Origin: a virus
Direction: 5' to 3' (one strand)
IMG/VR virus record: IMGVR_UViG_3300042455_000873
Location: 1 to 22,219 of that record
DNA length: 22,219 bases
Shown here: positions 5,443-10,850 of the stretch, in pieces
Numbering within the stretch: position 1 is the first letter of the stretch
Layout: each line of letters starts with the position of its first letter
Translations under genes and position numbers: made by a program
The notes under the pieces: model-generated
Seen by the model: only the letters and a program-made list of their open reading frames with translations
The model's database searches: none
Told to the model about the DNA's origin: nothing

Positions 5443-6101
5443 TTCACTCTCCCGATAAATAGCTTAGGCAATGGTTTTGCTTCAGCGACTTCAACACTCT
5501 CATAGAGTCCCTTGTTTAGCCAAGAGGCTGGGTAGGGAATGTATTTTAGCTCTGGCAACTTTCCCTCAGCGTAGGCTTTGGTCAGCTTCAATAACTCATC
5601 AGCGGTTTTGCTTTTGATTGCTTTGTTCCAGGCTTTGAGTGCATCACCTTTGGCTATCTTTTTAGGGTAAAGATTCCAGAACTTTTCAAAGTCATCATCA
5701 GCCTGTTTCTTTGATGGTTCTTTGATGGTTAATATTATGTTTTGCGTGCCAACAGGTGTCACCCCTGATTTACCTGAGCTGTCACCCCTGCTTACCCAGT
5801 CTGTCACCCCTGATGTCGAATCTGTCACCCCTGACTTGATTGTCAGCCAGTAAAGATTCGTCTTGTATTGACCTCTGATAGGTGCGTTTTGTAACTCAAC
5901 TTTCAGCTCACCTAGTTCTACAAGTTCCTGAATGTCACGCTTGACCGAACGCTCTGAGGCGTTGGCATACCTGGCTAGTGTGCTTATCGAAGGCCAAGCA
6001 CCTTGATCTCCAAGATGATTAGCAATTCCGAGCAGCACTAGCTTTGCCCTGCCATTTGCTTTGGATTGGTTTAGAACGAGTGACACAGCTTCGATGCTCA
6101 T
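5439..6101 (-). CDS. Replication initiator, winged-helix protein carrying the origin
   Basis: A 220-residue protein. Residues about 1-88 form a winged-helix domain: RAKLVLLGIANHLGDQGAWP, then the recognition region ISTLARYANASERSVKRDIQ. A flexible, glycine- and serine-rich linker (89-120) is encoded by the iterons. The C-terminal domain (138-203: FEKFWNLYPKKIAKGDALKAW, cut here to its core, then IPYPASWLNKG) is the one found on many phage and plasmid replication proteins. It is expected to bind the iterons and recruit the helicase encoded just downstream. The ATG at 6101 overlaps the stop of the 65-residue gene. The layout matches lambda O: DNA-binding domain, origin in the gene middle, helicase-contact domain. 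Confidence 0.8.
   Translation of the reverse strand: MSIEAVSLVLNQSKANGRAKLVLLGIANHLGDQGAWPSISTLARYANASERSVKRDIQELVELGELKVELQNAPIRGQYKTNLYWLTIKSGVTDSTSGVTDWVSRGDSSGKSGVTPVGTQNIILTIKEPSKKQADDDFEKFWNLYPKKIAKGDALKAWNKAIKSKTADELLKLTKAYAEGKLPELKYIPYPASWLNKGLYESVEVAEAKPLPKLFIGRVK
5707..5743. other. Tandem 11-base repeat and AT-rich stretch, candidate unwinding element
   Basis: Next to the iterons, the plus strand has TTCTTTGATGG twice in direct tandem (5707-5717 and 5718-5728), then TTAATATTATGTTTT (5729-5743). An AT-rich segment flanking iterons is where duplex opening occurs in lambda-type origins. It is also protein-coding (part of the initiator linker). Confidence 0.55.
5757..5834. repeat. Four iterons inside the initiator gene (replication origin)
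   Basis: The plus-strand word TGTCACCCCTG occurs at 5757-5767, 5780-5790, 5802-5812 and 5823-5833, three copies followed by A. Start-to-start distances are 23, 22 and 21 bases, about two helical turns. Three copies are read in one frame as SGVT, but the copy at 5780 is read in another frame as SRGDS, so the conserved thing is the DNA word, not the peptide. This is the expected form of initiator binding sites. Confidence 0.8.
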
Positions 6102-6295
6102 TGGACACTAGCCCTGTCGAGCATGACCATCATCACAGTCGGTGAGATTACTTTTGACTCGAACGCTTCCTTGACCAGCATTGCCCAGTCACCGGCATCG
6201 AGTCCGTAGGCTTTGTAGTCCATCTCAGCCATGAAGATGTTGTCAGCGTAGTAAGGCAGAATCTCTGCCAATGATTTATTTGTCCAGTTAAACAC
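6098..6295 (-). CDS. Hypothetical protein at head of replication operon
   Basis: A 65-residue protein from a GTG at 6295, eight bases after a perfect AGGAGG ribosome site. It is acidic and helical (AEILPYYADNIFMAEMDYKA, then WAMLVKEAFESKVISP). Its stop overlaps the ATG of the initiator gene (ATGA). As the first gene behind a structured 120-base leader, it may set the translation of the initiator through coupling. No family recognised. Confidence 0.65.
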   Translation of the reverse strand: MFNWTNKSLAEILPYYADNIFMAEMDYKAYGLDAGDWAMLVKEAFESKVISPTVMMVMLDRASVQ

Positions 6296-6416
6296 TAAAT
6301 GTGCCTCCTAAATTAGGTTGGCACACTACACTTAGTAATGATGCCAACAGCCTTATTGTTGGTATCCACGCCGTCTAGGGGTTCCGATCTCTAGGCGGCA
6401 TTTCTTATTCTGTTAT
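6296..6416 (-). promoter_or_regulatory. Structured leader of the replication operon (possible attenuator)
   Basis: In transcript sense, segment 1 CCAACA (6362-6357) can pair with segment 2 TGTTGG (6349-6344). Segment 2 read as GTTGGCA (6348-6342) can instead pair perfectly with segment 3 TGCCAAC (6323-6317). The two hairpins exclude each other. Segment 3 lies eight bases before the AGGAGG at 6309-6304, and the dyad CCTAATTTAGG (6317-6307) overlaps that ribosome site. A further hairpin (GCCG-CTAG arms, 6370-6399) lies upstream with one A-C mismatch on this strand. Confidence 0.45.
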
Positions 6417-6422
6417 GTCTTT

Positions 6423-6431
6423 ACAGTAGCA
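6423..6431 (-). promoter_or_regulatory. Possible extended -10 promoter of the replication operon
   Basis: The minus strand reads TGCTACTGT just after the HNH gene stop, similar to TGCTATTCT at 2949 and TGCTATTAT at 21749. No good -35 hexamer is visible. If used, transcription would start near 6416 and give the structured leader. Confidence 0.3.
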
Positions 6432-6433
6432 CC

Positions 6434-6772
6434 TTAAAAGTATTCAGGGTCTGATTCCAGCAGGTCTTTTGTAAAGTCATCATTTAGTAGCCACCAGCCA
6501 CCATGCCCAAAGATAGGCACTTCGAGTGGGTTCTCATGGTTTCTTAGCTTCCAGCCCAGCTTGCGCCCTAGCTCGGCAAACTCGGCGTTGGACTCTAGCC
6601 TTGAGTTAGCATCGGCACATAAGGGAACGATGTTGCTTGGGACATCTCTAGCTGAACTACCACCCATGCCCCTATTTTGCCGGTGGTGAGGAATAAGGTC
6701 ATCGCCTGTTGAGCCACAGTGCCAACAGCCCAAGTCACGCTCTAGGTATTTCTGAAATTGTTTTTTAGTCAT
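6434..6772 (-). CDS. HNH endonuclease-like protein
   Basis: Start at ATG 6772, which overlaps the upstream stop by eight bases; the open frame extends further but through the upstream gene. The 112-residue product has a zinc pair CWHC (C16, C19), the central IPHHRQNRGMGGS (27-39) with the HH pair, then PSNIVPLC (45-52). This matches the HNH nuclease order Cys pair, His-His, Asn, Cys/His. The C-terminal part (IFGHGGWWLLNDDF) is family-specific. It sits within the DNA-metabolism genes and could be a replication-linked nuclease or a domesticated homing type; no intron is seen. Confidence 0.75.
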   Translation of the reverse strand: MTKKQFQKYLERDLGCWHCGSTGDDLIPHHRQNRGMGGSSARDVPSNIVPLCADANSRLESNAEFAELGRKLGWKLRNHENPLEVPIFGHGGWWLLNDDFTKDLLESDPEYF

Positions 6773-6989
6773 CGAACGGATCGTAAATCTTGGCTGGCAT
6801 CTCTCCAGGTTGAAAGCCCAAAGCGATTGTGGTTTCTGACACGCCACCATTGACAGCTTCAACAATGTCGGTTATGTCGGTGTTGTCGGTTTGACAGGTG
6901 TGCTTACGCCGCCACTCTCGAACTAACTTGATTGCCTGAGCATCGTCAGTCTTTATTTTGGCACCACAGGAGCAGGATTCGGCTATCAC
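6765..6989 (-). CDS. Small cysteine-containing hypothetical protein
   Basis: A 74-residue protein from a GTG at 6989. It begins MIAESCSCGAKIKTDDAQAI and continues to KHTC; the three cysteines C6, C8 and C32 could bind zinc with H30. This opening is frequent in small actinophage early proteins of unknown function. The C-terminal half is acidic, ending YDPFDD. It overlaps the HNH gene start by eight bases. Confidence 0.6.
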   Translation of the reverse strand: MIAESCSCGAKIKTDDAQAIKLVREWRRKHTCQTDNTDITDIVEAVNGGVSETTIALGFQPGEMPAKIYDPFDD

Positions 6990-7005
6990 TCGACAAGGCT
7001 ACCAG

Positions 7006-7344
7006 CTAGGCGTGTCTCCATTGGAGTTCGACATTCTTGCTCATTACAGCCATCATGGTTGCTTGGTCTGACAGGGTTTTCATCTTGGTCTTGATGCGGT
7101 TGTATTCAGCCCTTGCTAGGTCAGCCTTGAGCTTTTCCTCTACTGCTTGCAACTTAGCCACAGCTTGTCGGTCTGCCACAGTCCCAGAGTTGTTTATGAA
7201 GGCTAGTGAAATAGCCCTGTCATAAGCCGAGTCTGCATCTGCCAGCTTGCACTCAGCATCGTAGAGAGCGTTAGCTCCCTTGTCCATCTCTTTCGTCAGC
7301 CTTTGTAGTTCCTCGACTATGTGGCCTGGTGTAATAATTTCCAT
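7006..7344 (-). CDS. Coiled-coil hypothetical protein
   Basis: A 112-residue, almost fully helical protein with long charged helices (IVEELQRLTKEMDKGANALY, and KLQAVEEKLKADLARAEYNR). It sits downstream of the recombination pair. Similar helical proteins often lie next to phage exonuclease and annealing genes, but no function is established. The ATG at 7344 has only a weak ribosome site; translation could be coupled to the overlapping 71-residue frame. Confidence 0.65.
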   Translation of the reverse strand: MEIITPGHIVEELQRLTKEMDKGANALYDAECKLADADSAYDRAISLAFINNSGTVADRQAVAKLQAVEEKLKADLARAEYNRIKTKMKTLSDQATMMAVMSKNVELQWRHA

Positions 7345-7486
7345 TTTTTAGTCTTGTTGCCCTCTCTCTTTGCACTTGCCAAATGTTGCTTACTAGGTCA
7401 AACTCATTTAGCATAAATTGTTCTTGTAGGCACTCTTGAGTTTCAAGAATTGAGGCTATCAGAATCCTCTTTGCTTGTGAGTCCAT
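7271..7486 (-). CDS. Possible small protein overlapping both neighbours
   Basis: A 71-residue frame that begins 44 bases inside the end of the annealing-protein gene and ends 74 bases inside the next gene. The part that lies alone (about 7345-7442) reads LQEQFMLNEFDLVSNIWQVQ, a protein-like sequence. A start at an internal ATG (7414) would remove the upstream overlap. Support is limited to filling a 98-base gap and sensible amino-acid use. Confidence 0.4.
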   Translation of the reverse strand: MDSQAKRILIASILETQECLQEQFMLNEFDLVSNIWQVQRERATRLKNGNYYTRPHSRGTTKADERDGQGS

Positions 7487-7982
7487 TAGCTATTGCCTTG
7501 ATCTTGTCGAGAGTTGCGGTTGATGCTCCACCTGTTTTGGCTTCGCTATACAACAATCGTAAACCCTCGATGTCACTCCCTAACGCTTCGGACATTGCAA
7601 GCCAATCTTTAGCTGTTGCCTTTGGTCTTGCATCTCTGGCAACCTTTTCCATTTCCTCTCGGCTGGCTCTTTTGTTTCCTGAATAGTTTGCGTTGGCTAA
7701 TGCTCTACCGATGCTGCTGGTTTCACAGACCTCTAGTGCCGATGTTGCTTGTGGCCCTTTGTTAGAGTCCACCTCGAACGCTAAACCTGTTGCCTTTGGT
7801 AAGTTCTTTTCTTGATCCTCGGCTGTTAGGTAGATGTAGCTCTTAGTGACCCAAGTGCCAACCTGTCGGTCTTGTGCTGTGGTGATGTTGTCGGTAATTA
7901 TCCTGCCGTCTTTGTAGTCCTTGTAGAAACGCTTGATGCGTTGCTCTACCGGCTCATAATCATTGAGGTTGAAGTGTGCCAT
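7443..7982 (-). CDS. Probable single-strand annealing protein (recombinase partner)
   Basis: A 179-residue protein starting right after the exonuclease stop (TAA then ATG). Its hallmark is ALEVCETSSIGRALANANYSG, here at about 82-102, a motif found in actinophage proteins next to YqaJ-type exonucleases and resembling the ETSAIGRALA-type segment of ERF-family annealing proteins. The N-terminus (NDYEPVEQRIKRFYKDYKDG) is typical of the same group. Paired with the nuclease it would anneal resected strands, as in lambda Red. The family assignment is by motif and neighbourhood and should be held as likely, not proven. Confidence 0.6.
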   Translation of the reverse strand: MAHFNLNDYEPVEQRIKRFYKDYKDGRIITDNITTAQDRQVGTWVTKSYIYLTAEDQEKNLPKATGLAFEVDSNKGPQATSALEVCETSSIGRALANANYSGNKRASREEMEKVARDARPKATAKDWLAMSEALGSDIEGLRLLYSEAKTGGASTATLDKIKAIANGLTSKEDSDSLNS

Positions 7983-8873
7983 TTACTTTGCCCTTTCGTG
8001 ATGTAGGTAAGGTGCGCCACCAGCTCTTGATCTAAGGCTGAGCAGATGCTCTCCGTAGATTAGACCTCGTTTTGCCCCATCCATTGCTTGTATAACTCTA
8101 GCCTTTAGCTCTGTCATTTTGGCGTTAGCCTTCTCAAAGTCTGTGACCGAGTTTATGTAATGCATACCCAAGTCATCAAGGTCAACCTCGCTGTCTGAGA
8201 TACCAGGCGATAAGGCTCTAACTGTTTCTAGTGTTGAGTTGCTGCCATCCCAGTAAGGCATTTTCATGTCTAGGCAAGCCTGACGGAATCTAACAGCAGC
8301 ATCCCAAAGTGTTTCGGCCTCGAACTCATCCCACTCGATGTCAAACTCCATGTAGCTCGACCCTGCGAGTGCAACTAACTTAGCTTGCTTGATACCGAAT
8401 ACTCTCATGTACCAAAGCACTTGTGCGCGGTAAGCCTGTGGAACACCAGTCCAGTAATCCCTAGAGAACTTGACCTCGACAATCCCCCACTCACCATCAG
8501 CGGTTTTGTAAAGTCCATCAGGGTTAGACCTAGCCCAAGGGTTTTCTTTGTTTGCCCATGTTCCTGTTTCGTAGATTTCTAACTCAGGATGTTCGTCAGC
8601 GAACAAGTCGAGTATCGGTGCTTCAAGTTTTGTACCGAGCTTCATACTCATATTGGGTGTTACCTCGTCAGGAATCTGTCCTGTCTTTTTAGCCCACTTG
8701 GTGATTGCTGATTCCCAAGCACTCAGTCCGGTAATAGCTGCGATGTCTGAGCCACCGACTGCGCCTGGTTCGTTGCGTAGATCGTGCCACTCTTGACTGC
8801 CGTTGGCAAAGTCACCGAGTAGGACTGCATCAAATAACTCGTTAGTTTCGGCTGGTAATTTATTTACTGGCAA
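7983..8873 (-). CDS. YqaJ / lambda exonuclease-like recombination nuclease
   Basis: The nuclease fold of lambda exo and YqaJ is visible. Numbered from the TTG at 8873, the motifs are SQEWHDLRN (26-34), GAVGGSDIAAITG (37-49), LGTKLEAPI (79-87, with E84), SNPDGL (116-121, with D119), IVEVKFS (131-137, the E-x-K pair) and YRAQVLWYM (148-156). These are the metal-binding aspartate, E-x-K and the downstream Gln. It degrades one strand at DNA ends to feed the annealing protein encoded next. The start is uncertain: TTG 8873 has AGAGAGGG five bases upstream, whereas GTG 8906 lies inside a hairpin. Confidence 0.85.
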   Translation of the reverse strand: MPVNKLPAETNELFDAVLLGDFANGSQEWHDLRNEPGAVGGSDIAAITGLSAWESAITKWAKKTGQIPDEVTPNMSMKLGTKLEAPILDLFADEHPELEIYETGTWANKENPWARSNPDGLYKTADGEWGIVEVKFSRDYWTGVPQAYRAQVLWYMRVFGIKQAKLVALAGSSYMEFDIEWDEFEAETLWDAAVRFRQACLDMKMPYWDGSNSTLETVRALSPGISDSEVDLDDLGMHYINSVTDFEKANAKMTELKARVIQAMDGAKRGLIYGEHLLSLRSRAGGAPYLHHERAK

Positions 8874-8901
8874 GGTTTCCCTCTCTTTTCCTTGTCGCAA
8901 G

Positions 8902-8926
8902 GCCACGCTAACTCTCTCGGCGTGGC
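8902..8926. other. Hairpin between exonuclease and whiB-like genes
   Basis: GCCACGC (8902-8908) and GCGTGGC (8920-8926) form a perfect seven-base stem with an eleven-base loop. In the exonuclease direction it contains the alternative GTG start and its ribosome site. In the whiB direction it lies just upstream of the -35 box. Neither side has a long T run, so it is not a standard terminator; an operator or a translation-blocking hairpin is possible. Confidence 0.45.
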
Positions 8927-8927
8927 T

Positions 8928-8955
8928 TTGCTATTTAGTGTGTCTTTACTCTAAT
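8928..8955 (+). promoter_or_regulatory. Promoter of the whiB-like gene
   Basis: TTGCTA (8928-8933) and TCTAAT (8950-8955) are separated by 16 bases and match the -35 and -10 consensus at four and five of six positions. The ATG is eight bases after the -10, and there is no clear ribosome site, so the message is probably leaderless or nearly so, which is common in Actinobacteria. Confidence 0.5.
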
Positions 8956-8963
8956 GTGAGCCT

Positions 8964-9233
8964 ATGACATTACGCCAGATTGAACGCAAATATATTGAGC
9001 TGCAAGAAGCAATAAGAAACAATGATGGCGTTGATTGTAGCCAAGTCCCAGAGGTCTTTTTCCCAGAGGATGAGCATGACCCAGCAACTCGAAAGTCAAT
9101 GGTGCAGGTAGCAAAGGAAGTCTGCGCTGATTGCTCTGTAAGACTGAGGTGCTTTGACTATGCGTTATCGGCAGGGATGCAAGGCATCTGGGGTGGAACT
9201 ACTGCTGAGGAACGCCAGAAGCTAAGAGCTTAG
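8964..9233 (+). CDS. whiB: WhiB-like iron-sulfur transcription regulator
   Basis: An 89-residue protein with the full Wbl signature: C25, then C54-x2-C57 and C63 to hold a [4Fe-4S] cluster, and GIWGG (74-78), the turn that contacts the primary sigma factor. After it only EERQKLRA remains, so the basic DNA-contact tail of many host Wbl proteins is short or missing. Wbl proteins bind sigma factor region 4 and change promoter choice; some phage members act as dominant-negative regulators of host genes. It is the only plus-strand gene, with its own promoter. Its stop overlaps the stop of the convergent holin gene by four bases. Confidence 0.93.
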   Translation: MTLRQIERKYIELQEAIRNNDGVDCSQVPEVFFPEDEHDPATRKSMVQVAKEVCADCSVRLRCFDYALSAGMQGIWGGTTAEERQKLRA

Positions 9234-9418
9234 TCCTCGTTGCTTGGCACATTACGGATAGCAAGAGCTGATCCTGTAACAGTCAAGATTGCGGCAAAGA
9301 CATTCAGTAGCGGTGAGGCAAGTTCCTCAGACAAGATACCGATAGCGACCAATAGAGGAACGATTGCGGCAATAACTCCGTAAATCCATTTACGAGTTTC
9401 AGGTGTTGGGTTTAGCAT
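9230..9418 (-). CDS. Holin, two membrane helices
   Basis: Start at ATG 9418, with GAAAGG seven bases upstream; the longer frame to 9454 lacks this. The 62-residue product begins MLNPTPETRKWIYGVIAAIV and has membrane helices at about 11-29 and 34-53, ending in the polar NVPSNED. This is the usual form of a small actinophage holin, which makes inner-membrane holes and times release of the endolysin. It comes after the endolysin gene, across a 172-base structured gap, and ends on top of the convergent whiB-like gene. Confidence 0.75.
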   Translation of the reverse strand: MLNPTPETRKWIYGVIAAIVPLLVAIGILSEELASPLLNVFAAILTVTGSALAIRNVPSNED

Positions 9419-9505
9419 TTGTAGCCTTTCATCTTGTCCTATCAGTTTACCCAACCGAATAAACGCTATCCAGCCAGAAATTGAGGGGCTGTGAGGCTCG
9501 TAGAG

Positions 9506-9547
9506 GGCTTGGCAGGTCTTAGCCTAAGTGATTCCCTTGCCAAAGCC
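9506..9547. other. Long imperfect hairpin in the endolysin-holin gap
   Basis: On the minus strand GGCTTTGGCAAGG (9547-9535) can pair with CCTGCCAAGCC (9516-9506) with two single-base bulges, enclosing the dyad CTTAGGCTAAG. Closer to the endolysin stop, AAGCC and GGCTT arms followed by TTTTT (about 9544-9567) make a weak terminator-like structure. No small gene is visible in 9419-9590. The two structures compete for the same GGCTTT segment. Confidence 0.4.
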
Positions 9548-9590
9548 AAAAAGCCGTCTATGAGGCTTACAGGGCTTTATAGGGCAATAC

Positions 9591-10349
9591 CTATGGAAGT
9601 CTGCCCCAAGTAACCCAGCCAACAACGCCATCTACCCTGATGCCCTGCTCACGCTGGAACTGCCTAACTCTGGCATCGGTGATTGGGCCAAAGATTCCGT
9701 CAGCCTTGATACCTAGAACGCTCTGAAGGTACTTGACATTCGAGCCTGTTGATCCACGCTTCAAGAATCTGAGTAGTCTTGGCTTTCTGCTGACTGGTGG
9801 TGGGGTTGGAATAACCGGTGCGACAGGTGCGACTGCCTGAGATGCTCTCTTGTTGCACTCGGCAACTATGTAGTCAAGCTGTGACATTACAAATGGCCCT
9901 GGACAAGCGGTGGATGAATACTGCTGATGCCAAGCAATAAAGAACTCGCTCTGTACCTGAGTCTTGATGTTCTTAGCAAAGCCTCGGTTAGCTCTTGGAG
10001 AGATACTTGCATGGAAAATGATGACATCTATCAAGGCTTCAAGGGCGGCAGACGAAATAGGCCAATCGCCACCGACAGATGAGTTGTCAATCTCGAAGGT
10101 AACAGCACTAGGGTCAGGCTGTCCACCTGTTGAGTAAGGTCTGCGCTCAGGGTTTACGATTCCTGTTACTGCACCTGAGTTTGAGATGTGATAGGTAGGG
10201 TGAGAGTTTCTTGAGTTCTTGTTGGCAACATAGTTGAGGCCGTTAGTTCCTGCCACATGGTGAATGACTACTCCGTTGATAGCTTGCCCATTACGAGAGC
10301 CACCAAATCCGTTGTCTTGTATTCCTGCAACCTTTGGATACCAGCTCAT
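9591..10349 (-). CDS. Endolysin: N-acetylmuramoyl-L-alanine amidase with peptidoglycan-binding domain
   Basis: A 252-residue protein. The amidase-2/PGRP domain (about 1-165) shows the zinc ligands H30 or H31 (VVIHHVAG), H141 (IAWHQQYSSTACPG) and C149, and the central HPTYHISNSG. A proline-rich linker (about 173-186) leads to a C-terminal peptidoglycan-binding domain (about 193-252: LKRGSTGSNVKYLQSVLGIK, ADGIFGPIT, VDGVVGWVTWGRL). It cuts the amide bond between muramic acid and the stem peptide. No signal peptide is present, so export would depend on the holin. The ATG shares a base with the XhlA-like stop (TAATG). Confidence 0.93.
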   Translation of the reverse strand: MSWYPKVAGIQDNGFGGSRNGQAINGVVIHHVAGTNGLNYVANKNSRNSHPTYHISNSGAVTGIVNPERRPYSTGGQPDPSAVTFEIDNSSVGGDWPISSAALEALIDVIIFHASISPRANRGFAKNIKTQVQSEFFIAWHQQYSSTACPGPFVMSQLDYIVAECNKRASQAVAPVAPVIPTPPPVSRKPRLLRFLKRGSTGSNVKYLQSVLGIKADGIFGPITDARVRQFQREQGIRVDGVVGWVTWGRLP

Positions 10350-10594
10350 TATTTTCCTATCACTGTTAGTAGTAAACCGATTATTGAAACTATTGCGGCT
10401 GTCAAGCCTGTGTAAGCGACTCGCTCAATCCAAGCAAGTCTGGCAAGGGTGAGTTCTACTTCTCTGATTCTGTCCGGCACATCGTCAAGGTGATCTAGTT
10501 TCTGCAACACCTGGATAAGGATCTGTCCATGCTCAAGTTGCTTCTTATAGATGTCGGCCTGAGTAATCCGAACTGAAGTAGTTTCCTCAGACAT
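10349..10594 (-). CDS. XhlA-like small membrane protein, lysis-associated
   Basis: An 81-residue protein with a polar, coiled-coil N-terminal part (ADIYKKQLEHGQILIQVLQK, then DRIREVELTLARL) and one C-terminal membrane helix (about 60-79, AYTGLTAAIVSIIGLLLTVI). This is the layout of XhlA/hemolysin-type proteins that sit beside endolysins and assist holins. Its start overlaps the end of the preceding gene by one base, and its stop overlaps the endolysin start, so the three are coupled. A role in lysis is inferred from form and place. Confidence 0.65.
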   Translation of the reverse strand: MSEETTSVRITQADIYKKQLEHGQILIQVLQKLDHLDDVPDRIREVELTLARLAWIERVAYTGLTAAIVSIIGLLLTVIGK

Positions 10595-10827
10595 TAGCTT
10601 TTGAGTGCTGCTATTTCAGCAGAGGTAAGTCCTAGCTTGGTGAGCTTGGCAATGGCACTAGCCTCAGCTTTATCTTTAGCTTCTTGTTCGGCAAGGCGTT
10701 CAGCCTCAGATGCCTCGTAAGCCAAGCGATCAACTTCACGCTGGTCTAGTTCCTCTTGAGTAAGGGGGACAGTTATGGACTCTCCTGTTGAGCAGTCCAC
10801 TATTACTTTCATTAGGGTTTCAGTCAT
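10594..10827 (-). CDS. Small acidic protein after the tail fibre genes
   Basis: A 77-residue protein. The N-terminal part (MKVIVDCSTGESITVPLT) is strand-like; the middle is a highly charged helix (about 23-56) rich in E, A and K; and it ends in a small helical hairpin (LTKLGLTSAEIAALKS). Proteins of this build often follow tail fibre genes in phages and may be virion components or fibre chaperones; that is inference. An internal ATG at codon 6 is a possible alternative start. Confidence 0.6.
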   Translation of the reverse strand: MTETLMKVIVDCSTGESITVPLTQEELDQREVDRLAYEASEAERLAEQEAKDKAEASAIAKLTKLGLTSAEIAALKS

Positions 10828-10850
10828 TTTGTTTTCTTTCTTTTCTAATT

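Noticed and set aside
5757-5834. CRISPR-like array of short repeats
   Set aside because: Repeat units are 11-12 bases with 9-11-base gaps inside a clear coding sequence; this fits iterons, not CRISPR repeats and spacers.
6342-6400. Possible tRNA on the plus strand (TGCC start, GGTTCCGATC loop-like word, GGCA end)
   Set aside because: Only 59 bases long, no anticodon arm and no proper T stem; the pairings are better explained as separate hairpins.
9455-9590. Small gene between endolysin and holin
   Set aside because: No frame with a start, ribosome site and sensible product was found on either strand; the space is better explained by RNA structure.
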